A stretch of DNA of 64,000 nt. Source: CAG-791 sp963596015. Lineage in GTDB: Bacteria; Bacillota; Clostridia; Lachnospirales; Lachnospiraceae. Where the stretch lies: contig CAVBJS010000007.1 of NCBI GenBank assembly GCA_963596015.1, positions 10,694 to 74,693 of the forward strand, in the 5' to 3' direction. The position numbers were made by a program, and so were the translations under genes. The notes under the pieces are model-generated. The model had not been told where the DNA came from and did not search any database. It worked only from the letters and a program-made list of their open reading frames with translations. This document shows, piece by piece, positions 25,744 to 34,521 of the stretch (within the stretch, counting starts at the first letter, position 1; every line of letters starts with the position of its first letter).

Positions 25744-25840
25744 TAGTATATGATCTTTATCCCCACGATTGAATTCACAAAAGCCACTTGCATTTACAAA
25801 ATCTATTCTTTTTTCGTAAAAACGTGTCTTTTGGTAAAAA
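25744..25840 (-). promoter_or_regulatory. YesN-type regulated promoter of the binding-protein gene
   Basis: Minus-strand -10 box TATACTA (25750-25744). Upstream are conserved gaattca (25771-25777), ccactt (25784-25789) and two direct repeats ttttcgtaaaaa (25811-25822) and ttttggtaaaaa (25829-25840), 18 bases apart. The same blocks at almost the same distances occur at 31022-31119. Confidence 0.75.
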
Positions 25841-25849
25841 TGTGTTTTT

Positions 25850-26857
25850 TCATTCCGATACGATCACCGTTTCGTTTTTTTGGGACGATGTCTGTATGGC
25901 ATCGATCAGTTTAATACTCATCCAGGCATCCCGCACATGGATGTAATGATCGTTATTTTTTTCCAGTGCATCATAAAACTCATGGATTAGCTTCCGATGG
26001 CTTGCTCCGTAATAAAAACGGCTTCCCGGAAGCTTTTCATCCTCACAGATCCTGGTTTTTTCCCCGTTTTTATCGATCCTGTACAGGCAGCTTTCTTCTA
26101 TGGAAAAATCTGCTTTTTCCATAGAAACGCTGATCTGTACACTTTCATTTTGGCTGTTTGCATTGGTGGCAAAAAACAGTCCCTGTGCCTGATCGGCAAA
26201 TACCAGCCTGGCGGCAACGGTATCTTCCACTTCGATTCCATACTCCAGAAGCTGTGAAACCGACGACTTCAGGGAATGCACATTCCCGCATAGATAGTAC
26301 AAAAGATCCAGCGTATGCACGGACTGATTGATCATGCATCCGCCGCCGGCCGTCTCCCACTTGCCTCTCCAGGGACTTTCTTCATAATAAGACTTGGGTC
26401 TTGCCCATAATACCAGCCCTCTGCAACCTGTTATGCGGCCGTATTGACCGCTTTCAATCAGTTCTTTTAAGTACTCTACAGTCCGGTTTCTTCTGTTCTG
26501 CAGACAAATACCAATGTGTATGTCAGGATTTTCCTGCTCAAATTCCACAAATCTTTCGGCTTCCTGCGCATTTAAGGCTACCGGCTTTTCACAGAATACA
26601 TGGATCCCCAGCCCGGCCGCCTCCATGCTGACCGGCACATGAAGATAATGGGGCAGGCAGATATGGACACAGTCCGGCTGCTCCTGCCGCAGCATGACGT
26701 GATAATCCTCGTAAAAAGGAATATCGAAAGGCAACTGCTTTTGCTTTTCCGGATCACTGTCACATGCAGCACACAACTCTACGTTCGGATCTGCCAGGAT
26801 AGCATCGATATGGGTTTTACTGATGGTCCCAAGACCAATGACTGCTGCTCTCTTCAT
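25850..26857 (-). CDS. Gfo/Idh/MocA-family oxidoreductase
   Basis: 335-residue NAD(P)-dependent sugar oxidoreductase. N-terminal Rossmann fold (AVIGLGTISKTHIDAI, about residues 4-19), catalytic lysine in FCEKPVALNA (about 92-101), and C-terminal substrate domain with SPWRGKWETAGGGCMINQS followed by HTLDLLYYL, holding the usual Asp/His pair. Shares the W-R-x-W pattern with its neighbour at 26880, so the two may act on the same sugar at successive steps. Members oxidise or epimerise sugars and glycosides, often at C3. Between the second oxidoreductase and the binding-protein gene. Confidence 0.9.
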   Translation of the reverse strand: MKRAAVIGLGTISKTHIDAILADPNVELCAACDSDPEKQKQLPFDIPFYEDYHVMLRQEQPDCVHICLPHYLHVPVSMEAAGLGIHVFCEKPVALNAQEAERFVEFEQENPDIHIGICLQNRRNRTVEYLKELIESGQYGRITGCRGLVLWARPKSYYEESPWRGKWETAGGGCMINQSVHTLDLLYYLCGNVHSLKSSVSQLLEYGIEVEDTVAARLVFADQAQGLFFATNANSQNESVQISVSMEKADFSIEESCLYRIDKNGEKTRICEDEKLPGSRFYYGASHRKLIHEFYDALEKNNDHYIHVRDAWMSIKLIDAIQTSSQKNETVIVSE

Positions 26858-26879
26858 AATAATTTACCACTGCGCAGGA

Positions 26880-28073
26880 TCATTCCCTGGGCGGGAATAA
26901 TCCTTCCTCCATGATACGCTTATTTAACTCCCGGGCATACAGCTCCGGATCTACAGGATTATTTACTTCCCGGTGTAACCAGCTGGAGAGCTGGCTGGCA
27001 TTGGCCAGGTTCACGCCGTTGATGCCATCGGAACCGGGTGCTAAAAGAGGAGTTCCTTCCAGGATATGGGATGCAAAATTTTCCATGACGGTGGTATGCT
27101 GATACCCCCATGCATCTTCACTTTCGAAGGTTTCCACGGTATACAGGCCACCGCTTTCATTGCTGGAGAGCAGATTGGCCACTTCCATCATGGTCATGGT
27201 ACTGTTCAGCTCCTCTTCCGGTTTTTTCAATCTGTAAACCGTCGCCTTCTTACTGTTCTCTACCACGATCTTTCCGCCGTCCAGATCGATCTCCAGTCGG
27301 TCTGTTCCGCATGCGTCGTGGGTGCAGGTAACAAAGGTTCCCACGGCCCCGTTGGCATATTCCGTGATCATGGTAACATCGTTTTCCGTATTGATCTTCC
27401 GATGGGCCCCATTGATATTCTTGGAATAAACTTTTGTAGGGATCCCGCATATCCACTGCCACAGATCCAACTGATGGGGTGCCTGATTTACCAGAACGCC
27501 TCCGCCTTCACCGCCCCAGGTGGCGCGCCATTCACTTTGCCGATAATAGCTGTCCGGTCTCCACCATGTATTGATGATCCAGCTTGATCTGCGGATCTCA
27601 CCCATCTCTTTTGAGTCCACGATCTCTTTTACCTTCTGGTACAGTTTGTTGGTCCGTTGGTTGAACATGATCCCAAACGCCGTCTCCGGATGCTTCTTAG
27701 CACATGCATTCATGGCTGCCACATCTTTAGCCCGAACCCCTGCCGGCTTTTCCACCAGCACATTCATTCCATGCTCCAGGCAATAAATAGCGATCTCGTG
27801 ATGCAGATAATGAGGAACGGTAGTGATCACCGCATCTACTTTTCCGGAAGCGATCATGTCCTTCCAATCGGTAAAGAACGGATAATCCGGATAATTCTGT
27901 TCACAGAATTCCTTTCTCTTCGGATCGATGTCACACAGTGCTCCTAATGCACAATGGTCTAAATTTAAGGTTGCATGGGGCATGTTCGGAGCATCTTTCC
28001 CGCTCAGGAAACATGCGTAATTATTTCCCTGCCCGCCTACACCAATAATACCAAATCGAATTTTGTCTGCCAT
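26880..28073 (-). CDS. Gfo/Idh/MocA-family oxidoreductase
   Basis: 397-residue oxidoreductase. Rossmann motif FGIIGVGGQGNNYA (about 6-19), catalytic lysine in LVEKPAGVRA (about 117-126), and a C-terminal domain with SEWRATWGGEGGGVLVNQAP and HQLDLWQWICG. It is related to but clearly distinct from the gene at 25850. Enzymes of this type can oxidise the C3 hydroxyl of glycosides, the first step of oxidative deglycosylation; with the TIM-barrel protein at 28148 this is a plausible role here (inference from neighbourhood). The leader carries a short repeat also found before the AraC gene at 35396. Confidence 0.9.
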   Translation of the reverse strand: MADKIRFGIIGVGGQGNNYACFLSGKDAPNMPHATLNLDHCALGALCDIDPKRKEFCEQNYPDYPFFTDWKDMIASGKVDAVITTVPHYLHHEIAIYCLEHGMNVLVEKPAGVRAKDVAAMNACAKKHPETAFGIMFNQRTNKLYQKVKEIVDSKEMGEIRRSSWIINTWWRPDSYYRQSEWRATWGGEGGGVLVNQAPHQLDLWQWICGIPTKVYSKNINGAHRKINTENDVTMITEYANGAVGTFVTCTHDACGTDRLEIDLDGGKIVVENSKKATVYRLKKPEEELNSTMTMMEVANLLSSNESGGLYTVETFESEDAWGYQHTTVMENFASHILEGTPLLAPGSDGINGVNLANASQLSSWLHREVNNPVDPELYARELNKRIMEEGLFPPRE

Positions 28074-28084
28074 TTTAATCTCCG

Positions 28085-28110
28085 TTTCTGCGCAGCTTTT
28101 ACTGCGAAAA
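28085..28110 (-). repeat. Short leader repeat, copy 1
   Basis: tttctgcgcag followed by tttt and ctgcgaa at 28085-28110 in the leader of the oxidoreductase gene; the CTGCG/CGCAG arms can pair. Almost the same sequence stands at 35424-35449 before the AraC-type gene on the same strand. Confidence 0.6.
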
Positions 28111-28147
28111 CTGTCACATTAGTCCGTCTTTTCACTCTGATCTGCAT

Positions 28148-28993
28148 TCACGCCAATATTATTTCCTGCAGTCTGCCGTAGGCTGCCTTGTAGGCTGCCA
28201 CCTTATCTGTCCGTATCTTGTCTGCGCCTGCTTTTTCCAGTTTTTCAAAGCCTGCAAATAAAGTAAGGTGGGGCTCTAAGCTTAAAAATCCGTCATAGCC
28301 GCTTCTCTCCAGCTCTCCAAGGATCTTTCTTACATTTCCATCGCCGTCACCGGCAAGGACCACTTCACCGTTTTCCCCCAGTGCATCCTTTACATGCACA
28401 TAGGCAATGTACGGCTTCAGCATTTCATAGGCCTCTATGGTATCCTGGCCGCACTGCACGAAATTGGCGAAATCGAATACTGCTTTATAATATGCACTGC
28501 TGAATTCTTCCATCAGCTTTTGGCATCTGATGGCTTTATCTCCGTAGATTCCTTTCTCATTTTCATGCAAAAGAATGATCCCCTTCTTTTCTGCTGCGGA
28601 GATCATTTTTTCCGTCCGTCTGCATACTTCATCCGTATAACGTTCCGGATCCTCTCCCTCCGGAATATAGAAGCTGAACATGCGGATATAGGAAGTCTCA
28701 AACAGCTGTGCCAGCTCTAAGGTGTGCGCCAGCTTCTCCATATGAGGTTCAAAGTCATCCAGGATCCCGATCTTTCCAATAGGGGAACCCAAAGAGGATA
28801 CGCGGATGCCTGCCTTATTTAATTTTTCCTTTACGCTTTGTGCCTGCGGGATCGTCAGATCCGATACATTGATCTCGTCTGCACTTCGCAGTTCAATATA
28901 GGTCTGTCCCAATTCTTTTAATACTTCGATCTGTCTGTCCAGGCTGCCATCGATTTCGTCGGCAAATCCCGATATTTTACAATCCTTCAGCAT
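28148..28993 (-). CDS. Sugar phosphate isomerase/epimerase (TIM barrel, AP-endonuclease-2 family)
   Basis: 281-residue TIM-barrel protein: GFADEIDGSLDRQIEVLKEL at the N-terminus, metal-ligand type residues in IILLHENEKGIYG, AVFDFANFVQCG, YVHVKDALG and LSLEPHL, the pattern of xylose-isomerase-like epimerases. Start chosen at 28993 (MLKDCKISG) with AAAGG just upstream; the longer frame to 29170 translates a multi-hairpin leader. Partner of two Gfo/Idh/MocA oxidoreductases, an association seen in inositol and 3-keto-glycoside catabolism. Actual substrate not known. Confidence 0.88.
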   Translation of the reverse strand: MLKDCKISGFADEIDGSLDRQIEVLKELGQTYIELRSADEINVSDLTIPQAQSVKEKLNKAGIRVSSLGSPIGKIGILDDFEPHMEKLAHTLELAQLFETSYIRMFSFYIPEGEDPERYTDEVCRRTEKMISAAEKKGIILLHENEKGIYGDKAIRCQKLMEEFSSAYYKAVFDFANFVQCGQDTIEAYEMLKPYIAYVHVKDALGENGEVVLAGDGDGNVRKILGELERSGYDGFLSLEPHLTLFAGFEKLEKAGADKIRTDKVAAYKAAYGRLQEIILA

Positions 28994-29172
28994 AATTTCC
29001 CTTTCTTGCCACAGCTTACTGTCTTGCCACAGCTTACTGCGGCGCCGTGAGGAGAATCTCGCGCAGGCGGATTCTCCGATATGATATGTATCTATGCGAT
29101 GTGATCTGTACCTATGTCGTTTAGGGTATAGGTACTGTTTGAAAGAAATGCTCCTGCGCATTTCTTTCAAAC
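28994..29172 (-). repeat. Modular multi-hairpin leader element, copy B (complete)
   Basis: On the minus strand, in order: hairpin 1 gtttgaaagaaatgc/gcatttctttcaaac (29137-29172), hairpin 2 gtaccta/taggtac (29108-29135), spacer, hairpin 3 ggagaat/attctcc (29051-29077), hairpin 4 GCCGCAG/CTGTGGC, a short duplication of the CTGTGGCAAG tail, then AAAGG and the ATG at 28993. All hairpins lie between the permease stop and the epimerase start. Confidence 0.85.
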
Positions 29173-29212
29173 TTTCTTATCCTTTCAGTCCTGCTTATCC
29201 TTTCTGTCCTAC

Positions 29213-30058
29213 TCATCCCTTCAGGCCGGATGTTGCCACACCTTCTACCAGATACTTCTGGAAGAAGACAAAGAGTAAGAAAATGGGGATCAGGGAAACG
29301 GTGGCCATGGCAAACATTGCGCCGTAATCCGATGACGATCCCGGATCGCTGAATAATTTCAGCGCCAGTGATGCCGGATAGCTGGCCGGTTCATCTATAT
29401 ATAACAGTGCCGACATGAAATCATCCCATCTCCACATAAAGGAGAAAATGGTAGTCGTGATAAGAGAAGGTGTCATCAGCGGAAAGATGATCTTGCAGAA
29501 GATCCCAAAGTAGGAACAGCCGTCAATTTTGGCTGCCTCGTCCAGTTCTTTGGGAATTCCGTTGATGAAATTCATCATCAGATACACGAAGAATCCCTGT
29601 ATGGCAAACCAGAAAGGAATGATCAAAGGCTTATAACTTCCGACCCATCCCAGTTTCTGGTACCACAGATATTGCGGCACCATGAGGATCTGGCCCGGTA
29701 TCATCATAGAAAGCAGCATTGCCGTAAACAGCAACTTTTTCCCCGGAAACTTACACCTAGAAAATGCATAGGCAACACAGGCAGAAGACAATACGGTTCC
29801 AACGGTGGCCGTAACGGCGATAAACAGGGAATTGGCAAAGAATTTGGCAAAGGATACACCCGCAAATCCCTTCCAGCCATTGATGTAATTCTGCAACGTA
29901 AATTTGTCCGGGATCAGTTTCTCCGCGGTGGTAAAGATGGTATTGGATTCCTTAAAAGAACTCATGACCATCCACACCAACGGATAGATCATCATCAGAC
30001 CGATGCCGCAGACCAGCACATGGTAAATAATATTTAAAGCTCTTCTCTTCTCTTTCAT
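29213..30058 (-). CDS. CUT1 carbohydrate ABC transporter permease (MalG-like)
   Basis: 281-residue permease with six hydrophobic helices and the EAA coupling loop DEAAKIDGCSYFGIFCKIIF (about 190-209). N-terminal RRALNIIYHVLVCGIGLMMI starts the first helix. Start taken at 30058 with AAAGG upstream; the longer frame to 30139 overlaps the neighbouring permease and lacks a signal. Second permease of the importer served by the binding protein at 24357. Confidence 0.92.
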   Translation of the reverse strand: MKEKRRALNIIYHVLVCGIGLMMIYPLVWMVMSSFKESNTIFTTAEKLIPDKFTLQNYINGWKGFAGVSFAKFFANSLFIAVTATVGTVLSSACVAYAFSRCKFPGKKLLFTAMLLSMMIPGQILMVPQYLWYQKLGWVGSYKPLIIPFWFAIQGFFVYLMMNFINGIPKELDEAAKIDGCSYFGIFCKIIFPLMTPSLITTTIFSFMWRWDDFMSALLYIDEPASYPASLALKLFSDPGSSSDYGAMFAMATVSLIPIFLLFVFFQKYLVEGVATSGLKG

Positions 30059-30080
30059 TGTTTTCCTTTCTTGCCACAGG

Positions 30081-30974
30081 TTAGTTTTCTTCATAAACCC
30101 AGAATTTCTTTGTGGCGAACAAAACAAGTGTGACGGCACCGATGATCACCAGCATGACCCACGCCATTGCAGAGGCATATCCCGCTTTATTAAACATAAA
30201 GGACTGCTTGTACATATATACGGCATAAAACAGTGTGGAATCCATGGGTTTGCCGTCGGTGATGATAAGGCTCTGGGTAAATGCCAGAAATCCGCTGATC
30301 ATCTGCATCACCAGGTTAAAGAAGATCGTAGGAGTCAAAAGAGGCAGGGTTATCTTGAAAAACCGCTTGGTCCAGTTGGCACCGTCTACGGAAGCTGCCT
30401 CGTAAAGGGTGGTGGGGATCTGCTTTAATGCCGACAAAAAGATCAGCATGGAAGAACCGAACTGCCATACGGCAAGAATGATCAATGTCCACATGGCCGT
30501 ATTCTTAGAGCCCAGCCAGGCATAACTACAATCGATTCCCACGGCCTGCAGCAGGCTGTTGACCACACCGTCTGTTGCGAACATTCTTTTCCATAAGATC
30601 GCCACAGCCACAGAACCACCGATAATAGAAGGAAGATAATACGCTGCTCTGTAAAAGGCAGTGGCCTTTGTGGTCTTAAAAAGGATCAACGCTACGATCA
30701 ATGCGAACAAAAGCCGCAGCGGCACAGATACCAATGCAAAGTAAAGGGTTGCCTTTAATGAAGTAAAAAAGGTTTCATCATTAGTAAACATGGTAATGTA
30801 ATTCTTAAGCCCCACAAACCTGGGTGCAGACAAGATGTCATAATCGCACAAGGAATAGTAAAATGACATCACCATAGGCACCAACATAAACACGAAGAAA
30901 CCGATGATAAACGGCAGACTCATTATGATCCCCGCCGTACTTTCTTTATTACATAATTTCCGCAACCTGTTCAT
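30081..30974 (-). CDS. CUT1 carbohydrate ABC transporter permease (MalF/UgpA-like)
   Basis: 297-residue permease, six helices (first at SLPFIIGFFVFMLVPMVMSF), EAA loop YEAASVDGANWTKRFFKITL (about 203-222). Start chosen at 30974 because GGGAGG precedes it; the ATG at 30998 has none. First gene of the operon, under the YesN-type promoter at 31022-31119. The short leader of the next permease retains CTGTGGCAAGAAAGG, a remnant of the modular repeat tail. Confidence 0.92.
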   Translation of the reverse strand: MNRLRKLCNKESTAGIIMSLPFIIGFFVFMLVPMVMSFYYSLCDYDILSAPRFVGLKNYITMFTNDETFFTSLKATLYFALVSVPLRLLFALIVALILFKTTKATAFYRAAYYLPSIIGGSVAVAILWKRMFATDGVVNSLLQAVGIDCSYAWLGSKNTAMWTLIILAVWQFGSSMLIFLSALKQIPTTLYEAASVDGANWTKRFFKITLPLLTPTIFFNLVMQMISGFLAFTQSLIITDGKPMDSTLFYAVYMYKQSFMFNKAGYASAMAWVMLVIIGAVTLVLFATKKFWVYEEN

Positions 30975-31021
30975 AATCCTCCCATCCTTTCTGTTCATTG
31001 CCAGTTGCTTTTATCTGGCTG

Positions 31022-31119
31022 TAGTATAGTATTTCCATTCCGGCAACAGAATTCAAAAAAACCACTTCCCATCGCAAAAACATGGTCATTTTTGGTAAAA
31101 AAGTGTCTTTTGGTAAAAA
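31022..31119 (-). promoter_or_regulatory. YesN-type regulated promoter of the permease operon
   Basis: Minus-strand -10 box TATACTA (31028-31022), gaattca (31049-31055), ccactt (31062-31067) and two ttttggtaaaaa direct repeats (31090-31101, 31108-31119) 18 bases apart. Distances agree within one base with the promoter at 25744-25840. No good -35 box, as expected for an activator-dependent promoter; the response regulator encoded at 33004 is the likely activator. Confidence 0.78.
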
Positions 31120-31234
31120 ATAGACTTGATCTTCAAAATCTTGAATCCCCATTTTTCGTCTGCTATATTTTTTATAGTAAGGTTGTTTCCAAAGGGGATA
31201 CAGAAGACAAGCTTCAACTAGAAAGGAAAACACG

Positions 31235-33010
31235 ATGCACTCTGCTTTCAACAGACTTTCCATCAAACAGAAATTCCTGTATATCTTATCCGGAGGCATC
31301 CTTTTTCTGTCTGTCATCAGTTTTCTGTGCTTTCACAGTATTTCAAAAACATACGAAAAGGCACTGTATCAATCCGTATCCAATACACTTTCCTATTCTT
31401 CCGAAAATATTTTATTGAAAACGAAGAACATTGAAGCTGTCAGCGAACAGATCCTCGGAGACCAGAGCATCCAGACCTATCTCTCCGATCTTTGCAGCGA
31501 AGATACACTTTCCGGACAAAATGTGCTGATGGGCTCTCTTTATCGTAAGCTGACCAATTATCTTTTCAGCTATGACAGGACCATCAACATCTCCAGTATT
31601 TCCATCCTGACAACCAATGATTTTTTTGTCAGCACTGCTTCCAACCAGGCCAAAACCCTGCCGGAAGAAGTTTTAAATGCACTGGTGGAGAAGGCCGTCA
31701 GCGGCGATGGCGCCTCGGTCTGGTTTACCGGCTATGCAGACAGCTATGGCGTTTTTCTCGTAAAAGAAATAAAGCAGACCGATGGATTGAGTCTGCTTCC
31801 TCTTGGATATCTTATGATCAAAGTAGATATTTCTGCCCTGATGGAGCAATCGGTTTCTTATCTGGATTCCGACCACAGCGCCTATCTGCTTTCTGCCGGG
31901 GCAGATACGCTTTATAAGAGCAGCTCCTTTTCTCCTGCATTGTCGGATTTTCTGGACCGGAAGATTTACGGTTACCGGATCATGAATCTTGACCATACAA
32001 AGTATTTTGCGGTTTATCACCGAATTTCCGGTCTGGGCTGGGATTATTTTTGCATGTTACCCTACAATTCCATTTTCCTGACCATCCGCATCGCCAAAGC
32101 ACTCTGCATTTTTGCCTTTGTATTCTGTCTTTTCAGCACTCTTTTTGTATCATCCAGGCTGCTTGGCTCCCTACTGTACTCTATTGATCTTCTTGTGAAA
32201 AAGATGAAGGCATTTGGAAACAATACCTATTCCGCCTCCGATTTTACGGACAACGCTTCGGAACGCCCTGACGAGATCGGCCTTCTGCACCGCACCTTTG
32301 ATGACATGGTATCCCGGATCAATACCCTTGTTTTTGACAATTATGCCAATGAGCTCTTACGGCGGGATGCGCAGATCAAGGCCATGGAAAATCAGATCAA
32401 TCCCCACTTTTTATATAACACGCTGGACACCATCAACTGGAAGGCAAAGGCAATAGGTGCCCAGGATATCATGAAGATCTCCCAGTCCCTTGGCAGTCTC
32501 CTGCGGGTTACTTTAAAAAGCACAGACAGTCCCTATACCATTTCCGAGGAGCTGGCTGTCCTTCAGAGCTATATAACCATTCAGCAGCAGCGCTACGGGG
32601 AGAAACTGGATTTTCAGAGTTCCGTTCCCCAGGAATATTACGGATACCGTATCCCCAAGCTGATGCTGCAGCCTTTACTGGAAAATGCCATTTACTACGG
32701 ACTGGAAGAAAGCACGGATATCTGCCATATATCTTTAAAGGCCTTTCGGACACAGGAATTTCTTGTATTTCAGGTAAAAAACAGCGGATCCTCTTTCGAA
32801 GAAGATCTTCTGGAGAAGCTCCGCACAAAAGAAATCCTTCCCCATGGACACGGCATAGGCCTTCTGAACATTGATAAACGGTTAAAGCTTACTTACGGAG
32901 ATGCTTACGGATTGAGATTGTATAACAGAGATGATCTTGTATTAGCGGAAGAATATGCCGTTGCGGAGCTTTGCCTGCCCTTACCGGATAAGGAGGATCC
33001 TACATGTTAA
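31235..33010 (+). CDS. YesM-type sensor histidine kinase
   Basis: 591-residue membrane sensor. Transmembrane helices at about residues 15-35 and 285-310 bracket an extracellular sensor of about 250 residues; a HAMP region follows (to about 365), then the LytS-like kinase domain with phosphoacceptor QINPHFLYNTLDTINWKAK (about 388-406) and an ATPase domain with LLENAIYYG and GHGIGLLNIDKRL. It overlaps the response regulator gene by 7 bases. Divergent from the CUT1 permease operon, so the kinase most likely senses the sugar that importer carries. Confidence 0.93.
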   Translation: MHSAFNRLSIKQKFLYILSGGILFLSVISFLCFHSISKTYEKALYQSVSNTLSYSSENILLKTKNIEAVSEQILGDQSIQTYLSDLCSEDTLSGQNVLMGSLYRKLTNYLFSYDRTINISSISILTTNDFFVSTASNQAKTLPEEVLNALVEKAVSGDGASVWFTGYADSYGVFLVKEIKQTDGLSLLPLGYLMIKVDISALMEQSVSYLDSDHSAYLLSAGADTLYKSSSFSPALSDFLDRKIYGYRIMNLDHTKYFAVYHRISGLGWDYFCMLPYNSIFLTIRIAKALCIFAFVFCLFSTLFVSSRLLGSLLYSIDLLVKKMKAFGNNTYSASDFTDNASERPDEIGLLHRTFDDMVSRINTLVFDNYANELLRRDAQIKAMENQINPHFLYNTLDTINWKAKAIGAQDIMKISQSLGSLLRVTLKSTDSPYTISEELAVLQSYITIQQQRYGEKLDFQSSVPQEYYGYRIPKLMLQPLLENAIYYGLEESTDICHISLKAFRTQEFLVFQVKNSGSSFEEDLLEKLRTKEILPHGHGIGLLNIDKRLKLTYGDAYGLRLYNRDDLVLAEEYAVAELCLPLPDKEDPTC

Positions 33011-34521
33011 AACTGCTTCTTGTTGATGATGAAGAAATCATTCGCAATACCATTGCCTCTTCTGTAGACTGGGAGTCCTATGGCATCAGCCTGATCGGCA
33101 CCTGCCCGGATGGGGTTGAGGCCTATCATACTATTCTGGATGAGATTCCGGATATTGTAATGACGGACATCCGTATGCCGGGTATTTCCGGTCTGGAACT
33201 GGTAGAACGTATCGCAAAGACCGATCTGAATGTGCACTTTATCATTCTTTCCGGATACGGTGAATTTGAATATGCCAAGCGGGCCATGAAATGCGGCGTA
33301 AAGCATTATCTGCTCAAGCCCTGCGACACTACCCAGATTGAAGACTGTCTGAAAGAAGTGGCCACAGAATGCAGAAACGATCATTGGCAAAGCAATGCTC
33401 CTTCCAATAGTATGTTTGGGCAGCTGCGCCAGACGCTGCTCCGGAACATTATCAGTGACGGCTGTTCTCTGGATGAACTCACCCCTGCATTCTATGATCG
33501 CTTTGAGCAATATCTGGACCTGCATGATACGCCCTATCAGGTCTGTTATATCTATTATCTGGAACAGAATAATCTGGATATCGCATTGGTTCAGATCAAC
33601 CGGTTTCTGACCAATATAGCACCGGATCTGGAAGTAGGAAAACTGTACGTCCGCAATACGCTGATCTTTTATTTTCCCAATTTTGATCCTGATTACAAAG
33701 CCTTTGATTCCTTTTTCAAAAGCCTGTCCATTTCAGGGCAGTCTGTAGAAACGGAATATCAGCGGGTTTCTTTTCCGGATCTGCAGTCCGTTTTGGATAC
33801 CATCATCCAGAAGCTGCGAAGATATGATATGTTTTGGTTTCTCACGAAGGAAGGCATGAAGGAGAATTTTAACTACGGAAAGATCACCATGCAATGCAGT
33901 CACATGATCGCAGCACTGCTTCGCGCCTCCGCCGAAAAGCGCCCGGCGATCATCGCCGACTTTACAGAACTGTTAGGCAGCATTACCAATGTACATTTTC
34001 TCCTCCAGCTGACAGATACTGCCCTCATCCAGATCACCTCTTCCCTGAACGGTGAATCCATGGACAATATAGTCAGTTTCCTGCTTTCCCTTCATAAGCT
34101 GGAAGATGCTCCCGACATTATCAAGGCGTTTACGGAGAAACTGAAGGAAGTGCTCGGCGCAGCCCCTGCATTGGAAAACTCCTACAGTCCGTTTATAGAA
34201 AAGACCATCGCATACCTGAACACTCACTTATCCAATCCGGACCTTACCTTAAAATGGATCTCGGAAAACTATCTGTATATGAATGTAAACTATGTCAGCC
34301 GCTGCTTTTATAAAGAAACAGGGGAAAAGTTTTCTACGTATCTTATGAACCTGCGGATCGAAAAAGCCAAACAGATCTTTATGGAAACGCCGGATATTCC
34401 CATTCATGAGGTAGCGGAGCAGGTAGGCTGCGGAAACAATCCGTACTATTTTAACCGTATTTTTAAAAAAGGCACCGGCATGTCTCCCAGCATGTGTGTA
34501 AAACGCCTGCATGACCGTTAA
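33004..34521 (+). CDS. YesN-type response regulator (receiver plus AraC DNA-binding domain)
   Basis: 505-residue regulator: receiver about 1-120 (LLVDDEEIIR, phospho-Asp in DIVMTDIRMPGISG, lysine in YLLKPCD), a long linker region typical of YesN (about 130-390), and a C-terminal AraC HTH pair (LKWISENYLYMNVNYVSRCF, then IHEVAEQVGCGNNPYYFNRI). Overlaps the kinase gene at its start and the convergent AraC gene by 4 bases at its end. The twin direct repeats in promoters 25744-25840 and 31022-31119 are the natural candidates for its binding sites. Confidence 0.93.
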   Translation: MLKLLLVDDEEIIRNTIASSVDWESYGISLIGTCPDGVEAYHTILDEIPDIVMTDIRMPGISGLELVERIAKTDLNVHFIILSGYGEFEYAKRAMKCGVKHYLLKPCDTTQIEDCLKEVATECRNDHWQSNAPSNSMFGQLRQTLLRNIISDGCSLDELTPAFYDRFEQYLDLHDTPYQVCYIYYLEQNNLDIALVQINRFLTNIAPDLEVGKLYVRNTLIFYFPNFDPDYKAFDSFFKSLSISGQSVETEYQRVSFPDLQSVLDTIIQKLRRYDMFWFLTKEGMKENFNYGKITMQCSHMIAALLRASAEKRPAIIADFTELLGSITNVHFLLQLTDTALIQITSSLNGESMDNIVSFLLSLHKLEDAPDIIKAFTEKLKEVLGAAPALENSYSPFIEKTIAYLNTHLSNPDLTLKWISENYLYMNVNYVSRCFYKETGEKFSTYLMNLRIEKAKQIFMETPDIPIHEVAEQVGCGNNPYYFNRIFKKGTGMSPSMCVKRLHDR

